From Halovulum dunhuangense (GTDB lineage Bacteria; Pseudomonadota; Alphaproteobacteria; Rhodobacterales; Rhodobacteraceae): DNA of 64,000 nt. Location: assembly GCF_013093415.1 (NCBI RefSeq), contig NZ_JABFBC010000002.1, forward strand, positions 248,001 through 312,000. Direction: 5' to 3'. Positions 15,570 to 23,030 of the stretch are shown one piece after another. The notes beneath the pieces are model-generated. The model worked only from the letters and a program-made list of their open reading frames with translations, made no database searches and had not been told where the DNA came from. The translations under genes were made by a program, and so were the position numbers. Each line of letters starts with the position of its first letter. Position 1 is the first letter of the stretch.

Positions 15570-17102
15570 ATGACCGGGGCAACGCTTGATGCCGCGGTTC
15601 TGAACGCGGTGTTCGACTCCGCCGCGGAAGCGATGGTGGTCACGGACAGGTATGGGCGAATGCTGCGTGTCAACGCGGCGACCCTGCGCATGTTCGGGCA
15701 CAAGACCGAGGAAATCCTGGGCGCGAGCCTGTCCTTGCTGATCCCGCGCGGCCGCAGCCGGCGCGCGGTTCACGACATGCAGAGTTATCCCGCCGAAACC
15801 ATACTCGGCGCGGCCGGCACCGAGGTGGAGGCGCGGCGCAAGGATGGCAGCCGCTTTTCCGCCGGGCTGTCGGTGGGCCGCGTCACCTGCGAGGACGGGC
15901 CGCTCTTCGTGGTCATCCTGCACGACCTGACCCAGCGCAAGGCCGTGGAACGCGCCCTGGAACGGGCGCGGCGGATGGAGTCGGTGGGCCGGCTGTCGGG
16001 CACGCTGGCCCATGATTTCAAGAACATGCTGACGGTCATCATCGGCAACCTGGAACTGCTGGAGCGGCGGATCCCGCCCGGGGCCGAGAACGAGCTGATC
16101 CAGGACGCGCTGGACGCGGCGCAGACCGGGGTGGACCTGACCGACAGCCTGATGGGCTTTTCCCGGCACCGCAACCTGGCGCCGCGCAGGCTGGACATCA
16201 ACGCCATCGTCGAGCGGGGCAGCGCGCTGATGCGGCGCTCGCTTGGCCCGGACATCGACGTCACGCTGCAACTGGCCGGAGAGCTGTGGCCGGTCAAGGC
16301 GGATGCAAGCCAGCTGCGCTCGGCGCTGATCAACCTGGTGCTGAACGCGCAGGAGGCGATGCCCGAGGGCGGGCGGCTGATGATCCGGACCGAGAACACC
16401 GAGATCGACGACGCCTTTCTTGCGCAGGAACTCGATATCCAGCCGGGCAGCTATGTGCGGATCAGCGTCTGCGACACCGGCATCGGCATGGACGAGGAGA
16501 CGCAGCTGCGCGCCTTCGAGCCGCTGTTCACCACAAAGCAGAAAACCGGCGGCATGGGGCTTGGCCTGGCCTCGGTCTATGGCTTCGCGCTGCATTCGGG
16601 CGGCCACGCGACGATCTATTCCGAGCCGGGCGTCGGCACGACCGTCAGCCTTTATCTGCCGGCGGACGAGGCGGCGGAACAGAACCGCATCGCCCCGCAG
16701 CCCGCCGCGGGGATGGGTGCGGGCGATGGCCAGGTGGTGCTGGTGGTCGAGGACCGGCCGGAATTGCGGCGTTCCACGCTTGCCCGGCTGGAGGCGCTGG
16801 GCTACGCGACGCTGGGCGCCGCCGACACCGAAGAGGCGCTGGCGCTGCTCGGGGCGCGGCCGGACATCGCGCTGGTGCTCACCGACCTGGTGATCGGAGA
16901 GGAGCCAAGGGGCCTTGCGCTGACCGAACGCATCCGCGAACGCTTTCCCCATGTGCGCACGCTGCTTGCGACCGGCTGCACGCAGGAATTGCACAACCCC
17001 TTACGGGCGGGCGACGCGGATCTTCAGATCCTGCACAAGCCCTATCGCCAGATCGAGCTTGCGGCGCGGCTGGATCACCTGCTGGGGCGGGCGTCCGCCT
17101 GA
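15570..17102 (+). CDS. PAS-containing hybrid histidine kinase
   Basis: Signal-transducing kinase of 510 residues with no membrane segment, so probably a cytoplasmic sensor. Domains in order: PAS (about 10-120, VFDSAAEAMVVTDRYGRML), dimerisation/phosphoacceptor with H148 in GTLAHDFKNML, ATPase with N-box around 256-262, G-boxes CDTGIGMDEE (301-310) and GGMGLGLASV, and a C-terminal receiver (about 388-508) with acidic E394-D395 and phosphoacceptor D439 in LVLTDLVIG. The receiver lysine is in LHKPYR. It is convergent with the OmpR-type regulator gene (4 bases between stops), so these two may form a pathway although they are not co-transcribed. ATG 15570 follows a GGAGG site. Confidence 0.92.
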   Translation: MTGATLDAAVLNAVFDSAAEAMVVTDRYGRMLRVNAATLRMFGHKTEEILGASLSLLIPRGRSRRAVHDMQSYPAETILGAAGTEVEARRKDGSRFSAGLSVGRVTCEDGPLFVVILHDLTQRKAVERALERARRMESVGRLSGTLAHDFKNMLTVIIGNLELLERRIPPGAENELIQDALDAAQTGVDLTDSLMGFSRHRNLAPRRLDINAIVERGSALMRRSLGPDIDVTLQLAGELWPVKADASQLRSALINLVLNAQEAMPEGGRLMIRTENTEIDDAFLAQELDIQPGSYVRISVCDTGIGMDEETQLRAFEPLFTTKQKTGGMGLGLASVYGFALHSGGHATIYSEPGVGTTVSLYLPADEAAEQNRIAPQPAAGMGAGDGQVVLVVEDRPELRRSTLARLEALGYATLGAADTEEALALLGARPDIALVLTDLVIGEEPRGLALTERIRERFPHVRTLLATGCTQELHNPLRAGDADLQILHKPYRQIELAARLDHLLGRASA

Positions 17103-17106
17103 GGGC

Positions 17107-17886
17107 TCAGCACAGATCCACGGGGGCGGAGAAGGTGTAGCCGATCCCGCGCACGGTCTTGATCAGCCGCGGGTTCGACGGATCCTCTTCGATCTTCTTG
17201 CGCAGGCGCGCGACCTGGTTGTCCACCGTGCGGTCGAGCGGCGACCACCCGGTGCCGTTCAGCAGGTCCATGATCCGCTCGCGCGAGAGGATCCGGCCGG
17301 GATGTTCCAGGAACACGCGCAGAAGGCGGAAATCGCCGCTGGTCAGGTCCACCACCCGCCCTTGCTGGTCGCGGAGTTCGAAGCGGTCGATCCAGGCCTT
17401 GAAGCCGCTGAAGGCGTAGCAGGGGCCGGCCTGCGCGGGCACCAGACGCAGGGGGGGCGGGCTGGGCGCGGTCTGGCTTCGGCGCAGCACGGCGCGGACG
17501 CGCGCCACCACCTCGCGCATGTGGAAGGGCTTGGTGATGAAGTCGTCGGCGCCGATCTCCAGCCCCACCACCTTGTCGATCAGGTCGGTCTTTGCCGAAA
17601 CGATGATGATGGGCACGGCACTTTTCCGGCGGATGGCGCGCGCGATCTCGAAGCCGTTGTCATTGCCGAGCGTCAGATCGAGCGTGACGAGGTCGAACTC
17701 CCTGGCGTCCAACGCGGCCGCCACGCCGTCGGCATCGGCGGCTTCCACCACGGCGAAGCCCTCGCTCTCGAGAGCCTGCCGCAACAGGCGGCGTACCTTG
17801 ACGTCGTCATCCACTACAAGAACACGGGTCGCCGCCACGTTTTTCCCCTGATGCCCCCAATTCGGCCCGTGGTCCGAAATGCTCAT
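17107..17886 (-). CDS. OmpR/PhoB-type response regulator
   Basis: Two-component DNA-binding regulator, 259 residues. Receiver domain at about 19-135 with acidic DDD (26-28), phosphoacceptor D70 in VTLDLTLG, and KPF near 118; winged-helix output domain at about 160-255 with LTSGDFRLLRVFLEHPGR and the closing TVRGIGYTF. The first 18 residues are an unconserved extension; a later start is possible. It diverges from the FixK-type regulator gene across a gap with a TGT-N11-ACA palindrome (17923-17939). The likely partner kinase is not adjacent on the same strand; the hybrid kinase on the other side is one candidate. Confidence 0.92.
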   Translation of the reverse strand: MSISDHGPNWGHQGKNVAATRVLVVDDDVKVRRLLRQALESEGFAVVEAADADGVAAALDAREFDLVTLDLTLGNDNGFEIARAIRRKSAVPIIIVSAKTDLIDKVVGLEIGADDFITKPFHMREVVARVRAVLRRSQTAPSPPPLRLVPAQAGPCYAFSGFKAWIDRFELRDQQGRVVDLTSGDFRLLRVFLEHPGRILSRERIMDLLNGTGWSPLDRTVDNQVARLRKKIEEDPSNPRLIKTVRGIGYTFSAPVDLC

Positions 17887-17922
17887 TGCGTTGTGTGGCC
17901 GGTGTGAGGCGCGATTTCAGTT

Positions 17923-17939
17923 TGTTACATAATGATACA
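17923..17939. promoter_or_regulatory. Imperfect palindrome between response regulator and FixK-type gene
   Basis: TGTTACAT-A-ATGATACA has 8-bp arms with two mismatched pairs, in the middle of the 119-base divergent gap. It resembles neither the TTGA-type FNR box nor the window's Zur boxes closely. A regulator of either gene could bind here, but none can be named. Confidence 0.3.
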
Positions 17940-18005
17940 CAAATGTCGGAATGCACGCGACACACGAGGCGCATGATCTCCACCGGTAATGAGGGGGATT
18001 TTATC

Positions 18006-18680
18006 GTGTATGTGACGCTTCCTAACGAGTTCAACAGTTCCGCCTTTCCTGCACCCTGCATGCCCGCCCCGCCCGAAGGCCGTGCCGTCAAGCGGCATCT
18101 TGCCGAAGGCCAGGTGCTTTTCCACGAGGGGGACCATGCGCATTTCATTTACGAGATCCTGTCCGGCGTGCTTCGCCTGACCCGCTACACCGAGGCGGGC
18201 CGGCGGCAGGTGATCGCCTTCGGCTATCCGGGCGACATGGTGGGGTTTCCCGATCATGGAAGGCACCGCGCGGAATGCGATGTCGTGGCGCCGGCCGATG
18301 TCGTCGTGCACAGGACCGGCGCCTTCGACAACCCGGCCATGGACCTGGCGCTGCACGGCAGGCTCGTCTCGGCGGCGCTGGCCGAGATCAGTTGCATGCA
18401 GGATCACTTCGTGATGCTGGGCCGCAAGTCGGCGATCGAGAAGACCGCCGCCTTCCTGGCCGCGCTGCTGCCGCGGGTGGGGGTGGGCAGCCCGTCGGGG
18501 CCGGTGATCAGCCTGCCGATGAGCCGCGCCGACATCGCCGATTTCCTGGGCCTGACAACGGAAACCGTGTGCCGGTCCTTCAGCCGGCTGCGGGCGCTGG
18601 GTGTGATCCAGCTGCGCGGCGCGCAGACCGTGGTCGTGCGCGACCCCGGGCGGCTGCTCGAACTGGCCGAGAGCGACTGA
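18006..18680 (+). CDS. FixK/FNR-type transcriptional regulator (Crp superfamily)
   Basis: Crp/Fnr-superfamily activator, 224 residues from GTG 18006. Cyclic-nucleotide-like beta-barrel at about 30-120, then dimer helix and HTH at 170-200 (SRADIADFLGLTTETVCRSF). The recognition helix has E-T-V-C-R, where the Glu and Arg are those that read TTGA half-sites in FNR/FixK. The four cysteines that hold the FNR iron-sulfur cluster are absent (isolated Cys at about 18, 90 and 129), so it is FixK/Dnr-like rather than a direct oxygen sensor. A Cys lies inside the recognition helix, recalling the redox-sensitive Cys of Bradyrhizobium FixK2. GAGGGGG eight bases upstream selects GTG 18006; ATG 17973 is the alternative. 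It is a good candidate to bind the TTGA boxes nearby. Confidence 0.88.
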   Translation: MYVTLPNEFNSSAFPAPCMPAPPEGRAVKRHLAEGQVLFHEGDHAHFIYEILSGVLRLTRYTEAGRRQVIAFGYPGDMVGFPDHGRHRAECDVVAPADVVVHRTGAFDNPAMDLALHGRLVSAALAEISCMQDHFVMLGRKSAIEKTAAFLAALLPRVGVGSPSGPVISLPMSRADIADFLGLTTETVCRSFSRLRALGVIQLRGAQTVVVRDPGRLLELAESD

Positions 18681-18685
18681 GCCCC

Positions 18686-18717
18686 GCCGCGGCCCGCGGG
18701 AAACCCCGGGCCGCGGC
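18686..18717. terminator. Bidirectional terminator hairpin
   Basis: An 11-bp GC stem, GCCGCGGCCCG with CGGGCCGCGGC, encloses CGGG-AAA-CCC, whose own GGG/CCC can extend the stem around an AAA loop. It occupies the 40 bases between the stops of the convergent FixK-type and DUF2267 genes. No T-run flanks it on either strand, as is common in GC-rich alphaproteobacteria. Confidence 0.8.
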
Positions 18718-18720
18718 CGG

Positions 18721-19149
18721 CTATTGCGGCCAGAGCGCGCGCAGCGCCTGCGGCAGGCGCGCGCGGACATCGGCGATCTCGCCTTCCGAGACATGCGCCT
18801 CGAGCGTGCGAAACACCGTGGTGATGTCCTCGGGGCCGCGATACTCGGCGACCTCGCCGACATGGCGTTCGATCTGGGCGATGAAGTCCGCGCCGCTGCG
18901 GTCGAGCACGGGCTTTCCGGAGGGGTTCCACCCCTCCCAGAACAGGCCGCGGATCATCAGCGGCAGCTGGGCCGCAAGCTGCGCGGACTCCTCGGGCCCC
19001 AGCCGGTCGCGCAGCGCCGCGAGCGTCACCCGCATCAGCCGCAGCACATCGGCCGGATCGGCCCATTCCAGCCGGGCCTGCAACTCGTTGACCCATTCAT
19101 GCGCCACCTGCGCCGCATGGTCGATCGTCTCCGTCCCCTTGCGAGACAT
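18721..19149 (-). CDS. DUF2267 domain protein
   Basis: Function unknown; 142 residues, soluble, mostly helical. DUF2267 features are visible: EWVNELQARLEWADPADVLRL near 19, a second repeat unit with LRDRLGPEESAQLAAQLP, and GLFWEGW near 70. Members of this family occur next to Hsp20, CBS and universal stress genes in stress islands of many bacteria, the setting here. The start MSRKGTETIDHA at 19149 avoids an unconserved extension. Its promoter appears to use the same FNR/FixK box as the divergent hsp20 gene: TAGGAA (19183-19178) lies 21 bases from it on the minus strand. Confidence 0.85.
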   Translation of the reverse strand: MSRKGTETIDHAAQVAHEWVNELQARLEWADPADVLRLMRVTLAALRDRLGPEESAQLAAQLPLMIRGLFWEGWNPSGKPVLDRSGADFIAQIERHVGEVAEYRGPEDITTVFRTLEAHVSEGEIADVRARLPQALRALWPQ

Positions 19150-19204
19150 GGCGGGCCCCCTTGTCCGGTTTCGCCCCTTCCTACCCCCGGGCGCGGGCCG
19201 GGCA

Positions 19205-19218
19205 TTGACCCGCATCAA
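19205..19218. promoter_or_regulatory. FNR/FixK-type box shared by DUF2267 and hsp20
   Basis: TTGACCCGCATCAA fits TTGAY-N4-RTCAA at every defined position. On the plus strand TATTCC (19241-19246) lies 22 bases away, and on the minus strand TAGGAA (19183-19178) 21 bases away. Both predicted starts are about 41.5 bases from the box centre, the class II position, so one box could drive both divergent units. Confidence 0.78.
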
Positions 19219-19290
19219 TTCCCGCGGCGGCGGGGATCGCTATTCCTGCGGTGCAGGGGCCCCTGCCCCGACCAGAATGGAGAGAGAGCC

Positions 19291-19776
19291 ATGACACGCC
19301 GCAATCTTCCTTCGCTTTTCGCCCACAACGCCGCCGATGCCCCGTTCTTCCAGACGCTCCAGTCCGAGATCGACCGCGTCTTCGACCGGTTCCGGCAGGA
19401 GATGCCGGGCGGCGATGCCCTGCCCTTCCTCGGGCGCGACGGCGTGGTGCCCGCGCTCGACATCGCCGATGCGGATGGCACGGTGGAGATCACGGCGGAA
19501 ATTCCCGGCGTCTCGGAAAAGGATATCGAGGTGTCGATCACCGATGGCGTGCTGACGCTGAAGGGCGAAAAGACCATCGACCGCAAGGAGAAGGAAAAGG
19601 ACTACACCCTGGTCGAACGCCGCCACGGCAGCTTTCGCCGGTCGGTGTCGCTGGGCTTCACCCCCGAAAAGGGCAAGGTGAAGGCAAGCTTCAGGAACGG
19701 TGTCCTGCACCTGCGGATCGAGAAGCCGGCGACGGCTGCGAGCAAGACGCAGAAGATCGAGATTTCCAAGGGTTGA
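19291..19776 (+). CDS. Hsp20/alpha-crystallin small heat-shock protein
   Basis: ATP-independent holdase chaperone, 161 residues. The alpha-crystallin domain runs from about 50 to 150: VPALDIADADGTVEITAEIP, the GVLTLKGEK strand, RRHGSFRRSVSLGF and the GVLHLRIEKP strand. An IEI motif in the C-terminal tail (KIEISKG) is the IxI-type oligomerisation anchor. The N-terminal arm (about 50 residues) is short. It leads a two-gene unit with the universal stress protein; 50 bases with a small GGCCC-GCC-GGGCC hairpin (19793-19805) lie between. Expression under low oxygen is inferred from the FNR/FixK box 73-86 bases upstream. Confidence 0.95.
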   Translation: MTRRNLPSLFAHNAADAPFFQTLQSEIDRVFDRFRQEMPGGDALPFLGRDGVVPALDIADADGTVEITAEIPGVSEKDIEVSITDGVLTLKGEKTIDRKEKEKDYTLVERRHGSFRRSVSLGFTPEKGKVKASFRNGVLHLRIEKPATAASKTQKIEISKG

Positions 19777-19826
19777 GAGCCCCTGGTGCCCCGGCCCGCC
19801 GGGCCCTCCCATGCAAGGCAAGACCC

Positions 19827-20672
19827 ATGACCATAAGAACGATCCTCGTCTTTCTGCCCGACGCCGCCAGCGCCAGGGCCGCGATGCCGCCGGCCGAGGC
19901 GCTGGCGCGGCGCCACGGGGCGCATCTGATCGGCCTGCACCTGATGGAGTCGCTGGTCGTCTACCCCGAACTCGCGATGCACGTTCCCGCCCCCGCCTTC
20001 ACCGATTTCAGCGCCTCGCAGAAGAAGGAGGCCGAGGCGGTCGAGGCGGTGTTCCGGCGGATCACGGCGGTGGAGGATTTCGTCACCGAATGGCGCCTGA
20101 TCCGGACCGAGACGGCGACGGCGGCCGACCGGCTGCTGGAAAGCGCGCGCGCGGCCGACCTGGTGATCGCGGCCCAGCCGCCGAAGGATGCGAGGGGCGC
20201 GCGCGAACGCTGCGAGCGGCTGATCCGCGACAGCGGGCGCCCGGTGCTGGTGGTGCCGCGCGACGGCTGGGACAAGCCCATCGGCCAGACGGCGCTGCTG
20301 GGCTGGAGCAATACCCGCGAGGCGACGCGCGCCGCCCATGACGCATTCGCCCTGCTGAAGGCGGGGGCCGCGGTGCATATCCTTTCGGTCGCCACCGGAT
20401 CGACGGAAGCGCCGGACTATCGCGACAGCCTGGCCACCGCCTCGGAACTGGCGCAGGCCTTCGACCGGCACGGGCACCGGGCCGAGACGGTGACGCGCGC
20501 GACCCGCGACAACAGCGTGACGGAGGTGCTGACGCGCGAGGCGTTCGAGCGCGGCGCCGACCTGATCGTGACCGGGGCCCTGGGGCACTCGGCCTTCTAC
20601 GATTTCGTGGTCGGCGCCGTGACCCGCGAGTTGCTGGAGACCGCGACGCTGCCGGTCCTGTTCTCGAAATAG
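19827..20672 (+). CDS. Universal stress protein, tandem UspA domains
   Basis: Cytoplasmic UspA-family protein of 281 residues with two Usp domains (about 1-150 and 150-281). The second ends with the canonical ATP-binding pattern GALGHSAFYDFVVGAVTREL (the G-2x-G-9x-G-S/T type motif) and LPVLFSK; in the first this motif is degenerate (AQPPKDARGARERCERL). Some tandem Usps bind ATP through one domain. It follows hsp20 on the same strand, and both fit a dormancy or low-oxygen role. It converges with the E1 dehydrogenase gene, with 10 bases between stops. Confidence 0.92.
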   Translation: MTIRTILVFLPDAASARAAMPPAEALARRHGAHLIGLHLMESLVVYPELAMHVPAPAFTDFSASQKKEAEAVEAVFRRITAVEDFVTEWRLIRTETATAADRLLESARAADLVIAAQPPKDARGARERCERLIRDSGRPVLVVPRDGWDKPIGQTALLGWSNTREATRAAHDAFALLKAGAAVHILSVATGSTEAPDYRDSLATASELAQAFDRHGHRAETVTRATRDNSVTEVLTREAFERGADLIVTGALGHSAFYDFVVGAVTRELLETATLPVLFSK

Positions 20673-20682
20673 CGCGGCCCGC

Positions 20683-22917
20683 TCAGCCCCGGCCCAGAAG
20701 CGCGTTTGCCGCGGCGACGATCCCCTCGCGCGAGGGCAGCGTCGCGGCATAGGCGGGGCCGGTCGCGATGAAGCAGTCGGTCGCGGTCAGCCGCGCGGTG
20801 CGGGCATGGCCCGCCTCGGCGAGCAGGGTCATCAGCGCCTCGGACACGTTGCCCGAGCGGCGGCATTCGTCCACCACCAGCACGGCCTGGCATCCCTTCA
20901 GCGCGTCGCGGATCGCCGTCTCGGGCAGCGGCGCGAGCCAGCGCAGGTCCACGATCCGCGCGTCCACCCCCTGCGCCTTCAGGTCGTGGACCGCCTGCGC
21001 CGACAGATAGGCGCCGTTGCCATAGGTCACGATGGCAAGGTCGCGCCCATCGCCATGCCGCGCGACCGTTCCGTAGGGGATGCGCGCCTGCGGGTCGGGG
21101 TAGCCGCGCGCCCACAGCCCGTCGCCCGGCGTAACCAAGTCGCGCGTCTGGTAGAGCGCGATCGGCTCGACCATCACGCACAGGCGCTGTTCCTCGCGGG
21201 TGAGCCGGACGCATTCGCGCAGCATCATCGCGGCCTCGGCCCCGTCCGAGGGCACGGCCAGGATCAGGCCGGGAATGTCGCGCAGCACGGCAAGCGAGTT
21301 GTCGTTGTGGAAATGGCCCCCGAAGCCGCGCTGGTAGCCAAGCCCCGCGATGCGCAGCACCATCGGGTTCGCATACTGCCCGTTCGAGAAGAAGGGGAGC
21401 GTCGCCGCCTCGCCGCGCAGCTGGTCCTCGGCATTGTGGAGATAGGCGAGGAACTGGATTTCCGGGATCGGCAGGAAACCGTTCTGCGCCATGCCGATGC
21501 CAAGACCCAGGATCGCCTGTTCGTCGAGCAGCGTGTCGATCACGCGGCCCTGCCCGAAGCGGTCCTGAAGTTTCTGCGTGACGCCATAGACGCCGCCCTT
21601 GCGGCCCACATCCTCGCCGGCGAGCACGATCTCGGGATAGGTCAGCATCAGGTCGGTCAGCGCCCAGTTGATCAGCTTCGCCATCGGCTGGGGCGCGTCC
21701 ATCGCGCCCGCTTCGGTGCCGAAGGCACGGGCGCGCGTCTCGGGGTCGGGACCGTTCGGGCGGGCGTTGGCGCGGGCCGGCGGGATCAGGCTTTGCGCGA
21801 CCTGATCGGCGCTGCGCAGGCGCGGGCGGCGGATCGCTTCTTCCGCGCGGGCGCGCAGGCTGGCGCCGGTTTCGTGGTAGATGGCGAGCGCCTCGTCCGG
21901 GGTGGCAGCGCCCGCGTCGCGCAGAAGCCGGACCGAATGCAGAAGCGGGTCGTCCGCCTCGGCCGCCATGATCTCGGCCCGGGGGCGATAGGCGAGTTCC
22001 AGGTCCGACCCGGCATGGCCCATCAGCCGCACGGTGCGCAGGTGCAGGAACACCGGCTTGCGGGTCCGGCGCACCAGCGCCGCCGCCTCACTGGCAACGC
22101 GGTAGGTCTGGTAGAGGTCGAGCCCGTCGGCGGCCATGTAGGTCAGCCCCGCGCGACGCCCCAAACTCTCCGCGATCCAGCCCCTGGGCGTGGGCACCGA
22201 GATGCCGATGCCGTTATCCTCGCAGACCAGCAGCAGCGGCATGGGCGCGCCGGAATAGGCCGCCCAGCCGGCGGTGTTGATCGCCCCCTGCGCGGTGGAA
22301 TGGTTGGCCGAGGCGTCGCCAAAGCTGGCCAGGACGATGCCGTCCTCGGGCATGGCGCAATGCTCGGGCCGGGCGCGGCGGGCAAGCCCCTGGCTGAAGG
22401 CCGCGCCCACCGCCTTTGGCAGGTGGCTTGCGATGGTCGAGGTCTGGGGCGGGATCGCCAATGCCTTCGAGCCCAGCACCTTGTGCCGCCCGCCCGAGAT
22501 CGGATCCTCGCACGAGGAGGTGAAGCTGAGCAGCATGTCCCAGGCCGGGTCCTGCCCCGGCACCTGCCCCGCGCGCGCGATCTGGAAGGCGGCGTCGCGG
22601 TAGTGAAGAAAGGCCATGTCGGACGGGCGCAGGGCTGCGGCGACGGCGGCCATGCCCTCGTGCCCGGACGAGCCGATGGTGTAGAACCCCTCGCCCCGCT
22701 TTTGCAGGTCGCGCGCCACCAGGTCGAGATGGCGGCTCAGGCACTGGGCGGCGAACAGCGCGCGGGCGCGGTCGGGGGAAAGCCCCTCGGCCGGGGGCGC
22801 GCCCGGGGGCAGGTCGCCCGCCGCCACCCGCAACCGGAACGCCGCGTCGATCCGCTGGCCGGCATCCGCCGAGCGCGCCGCCTGTGCCAGATCCTCTGCG
22901 CTGTCCGCTGTCGCCAT
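20683..22917 (-). CDS. Fused alpha-beta E1 of a 2-oxoacid dehydrogenase
   Basis: Thiamine-diphosphate-dependent decarboxylating E1, 744 residues, with alpha and beta subunits joined in one chain. Alpha part (about 1-390): GFYTIGSSGHEGMAA, and the TPP motif GDASANHSTAQGA...NGIGIS near 199-230. Beta part (about 405-744): LAGEDVGRKGGVYGVT, GNGAYLSAQAV and the transketolase C-terminal domain with VVDECRRSGNVSEAL. The best match in type is the branched-chain or acetoin-like E1; the substrate cannot be fixed from sequence. No E2 or E3 gene is adjacent, so it must use subunits encoded elsewhere. TAGGAC (22953-22948, minus strand) could be its -10. ATG 22917 gives the full alpha N-terminus. Confidence 0.9.
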   Translation of the reverse strand: MATADSAEDLAQAARSADAGQRIDAAFRLRVAAGDLPPGAPPAEGLSPDRARALFAAQCLSRHLDLVARDLQKRGEGFYTIGSSGHEGMAAVAAALRPSDMAFLHYRDAAFQIARAGQVPGQDPAWDMLLSFTSSCEDPISGGRHKVLGSKALAIPPQTSTIASHLPKAVGAAFSQGLARRARPEHCAMPEDGIVLASFGDASANHSTAQGAINTAGWAAYSGAPMPLLLVCEDNGIGISVPTPRGWIAESLGRRAGLTYMAADGLDLYQTYRVASEAAALVRRTRKPVFLHLRTVRLMGHAGSDLELAYRPRAEIMAAEADDPLLHSVRLLRDAGAATPDEALAIYHETGASLRARAEEAIRRPRLRSADQVAQSLIPPARANARPNGPDPETRARAFGTEAGAMDAPQPMAKLINWALTDLMLTYPEIVLAGEDVGRKGGVYGVTQKLQDRFGQGRVIDTLLDEQAILGLGIGMAQNGFLPIPEIQFLAYLHNAEDQLRGEAATLPFFSNGQYANPMVLRIAGLGYQRGFGGHFHNDNSLAVLRDIPGLILAVPSDGAEAAMMLRECVRLTREEQRLCVMVEPIALYQTRDLVTPGDGLWARGYPDPQARIPYGTVARHGDGRDLAIVTYGNGAYLSAQAVHDLKAQGVDARIVDLRWLAPLPETAIRDALKGCQAVLVVDECRRSGNVSEALMTLLAEAGHARTARLTATDCFIATGPAYAATLPSREGIVAAANALLGRG

Positions 22918-22966
22918 GTCCTGCCCCCTGCTTGTTCCCTGCCTTGTGTCCTACACCGCTGGCGGC

Positions 22967-22996
22967 TTGACAAGGCGGGGTCGGCGTGGGTAGGAA
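22967..22996 (+). promoter_or_regulatory. Predicted znuA promoter
   Basis: -35 TTGACA (22967-22972), 18-base spacer, -10 TAGGAA (22991-22996). Transcription would start near 23003, exactly at the first base of the Zur operator. The -35 is a perfect consensus; the -10 belongs to the TAGG type recurring in this window. Confidence 0.6.
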
Positions 22997-23002
22997 CCGT
23001 TA

Positions 23003-23017
23003 TGTTATACTATTACA
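23003..23017. promoter_or_regulatory. Zur operator in front of znuA
   Basis: TGTTATA-C-TATTACA is a 15-bp inverted repeat with a single mismatched pair. It resembles the perfect repeat before zur (26222-26236); both fit TGTTAYA-N-N-R-TWACA-like symmetry typical of alphaproteobacterial Zur boxes. It covers the predicted start of transcription, suiting zinc-dependent repression. Confidence 0.82.
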
Positions 23018-23030
23018 CACACAGGTAGAG

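Noticed and set aside
22966-22980. TTGACAAGGC before znuA considered as an FNR box
   Set aside because: There is no right half-site; it serves better as a -35 with TAGGAA 18 bases on.
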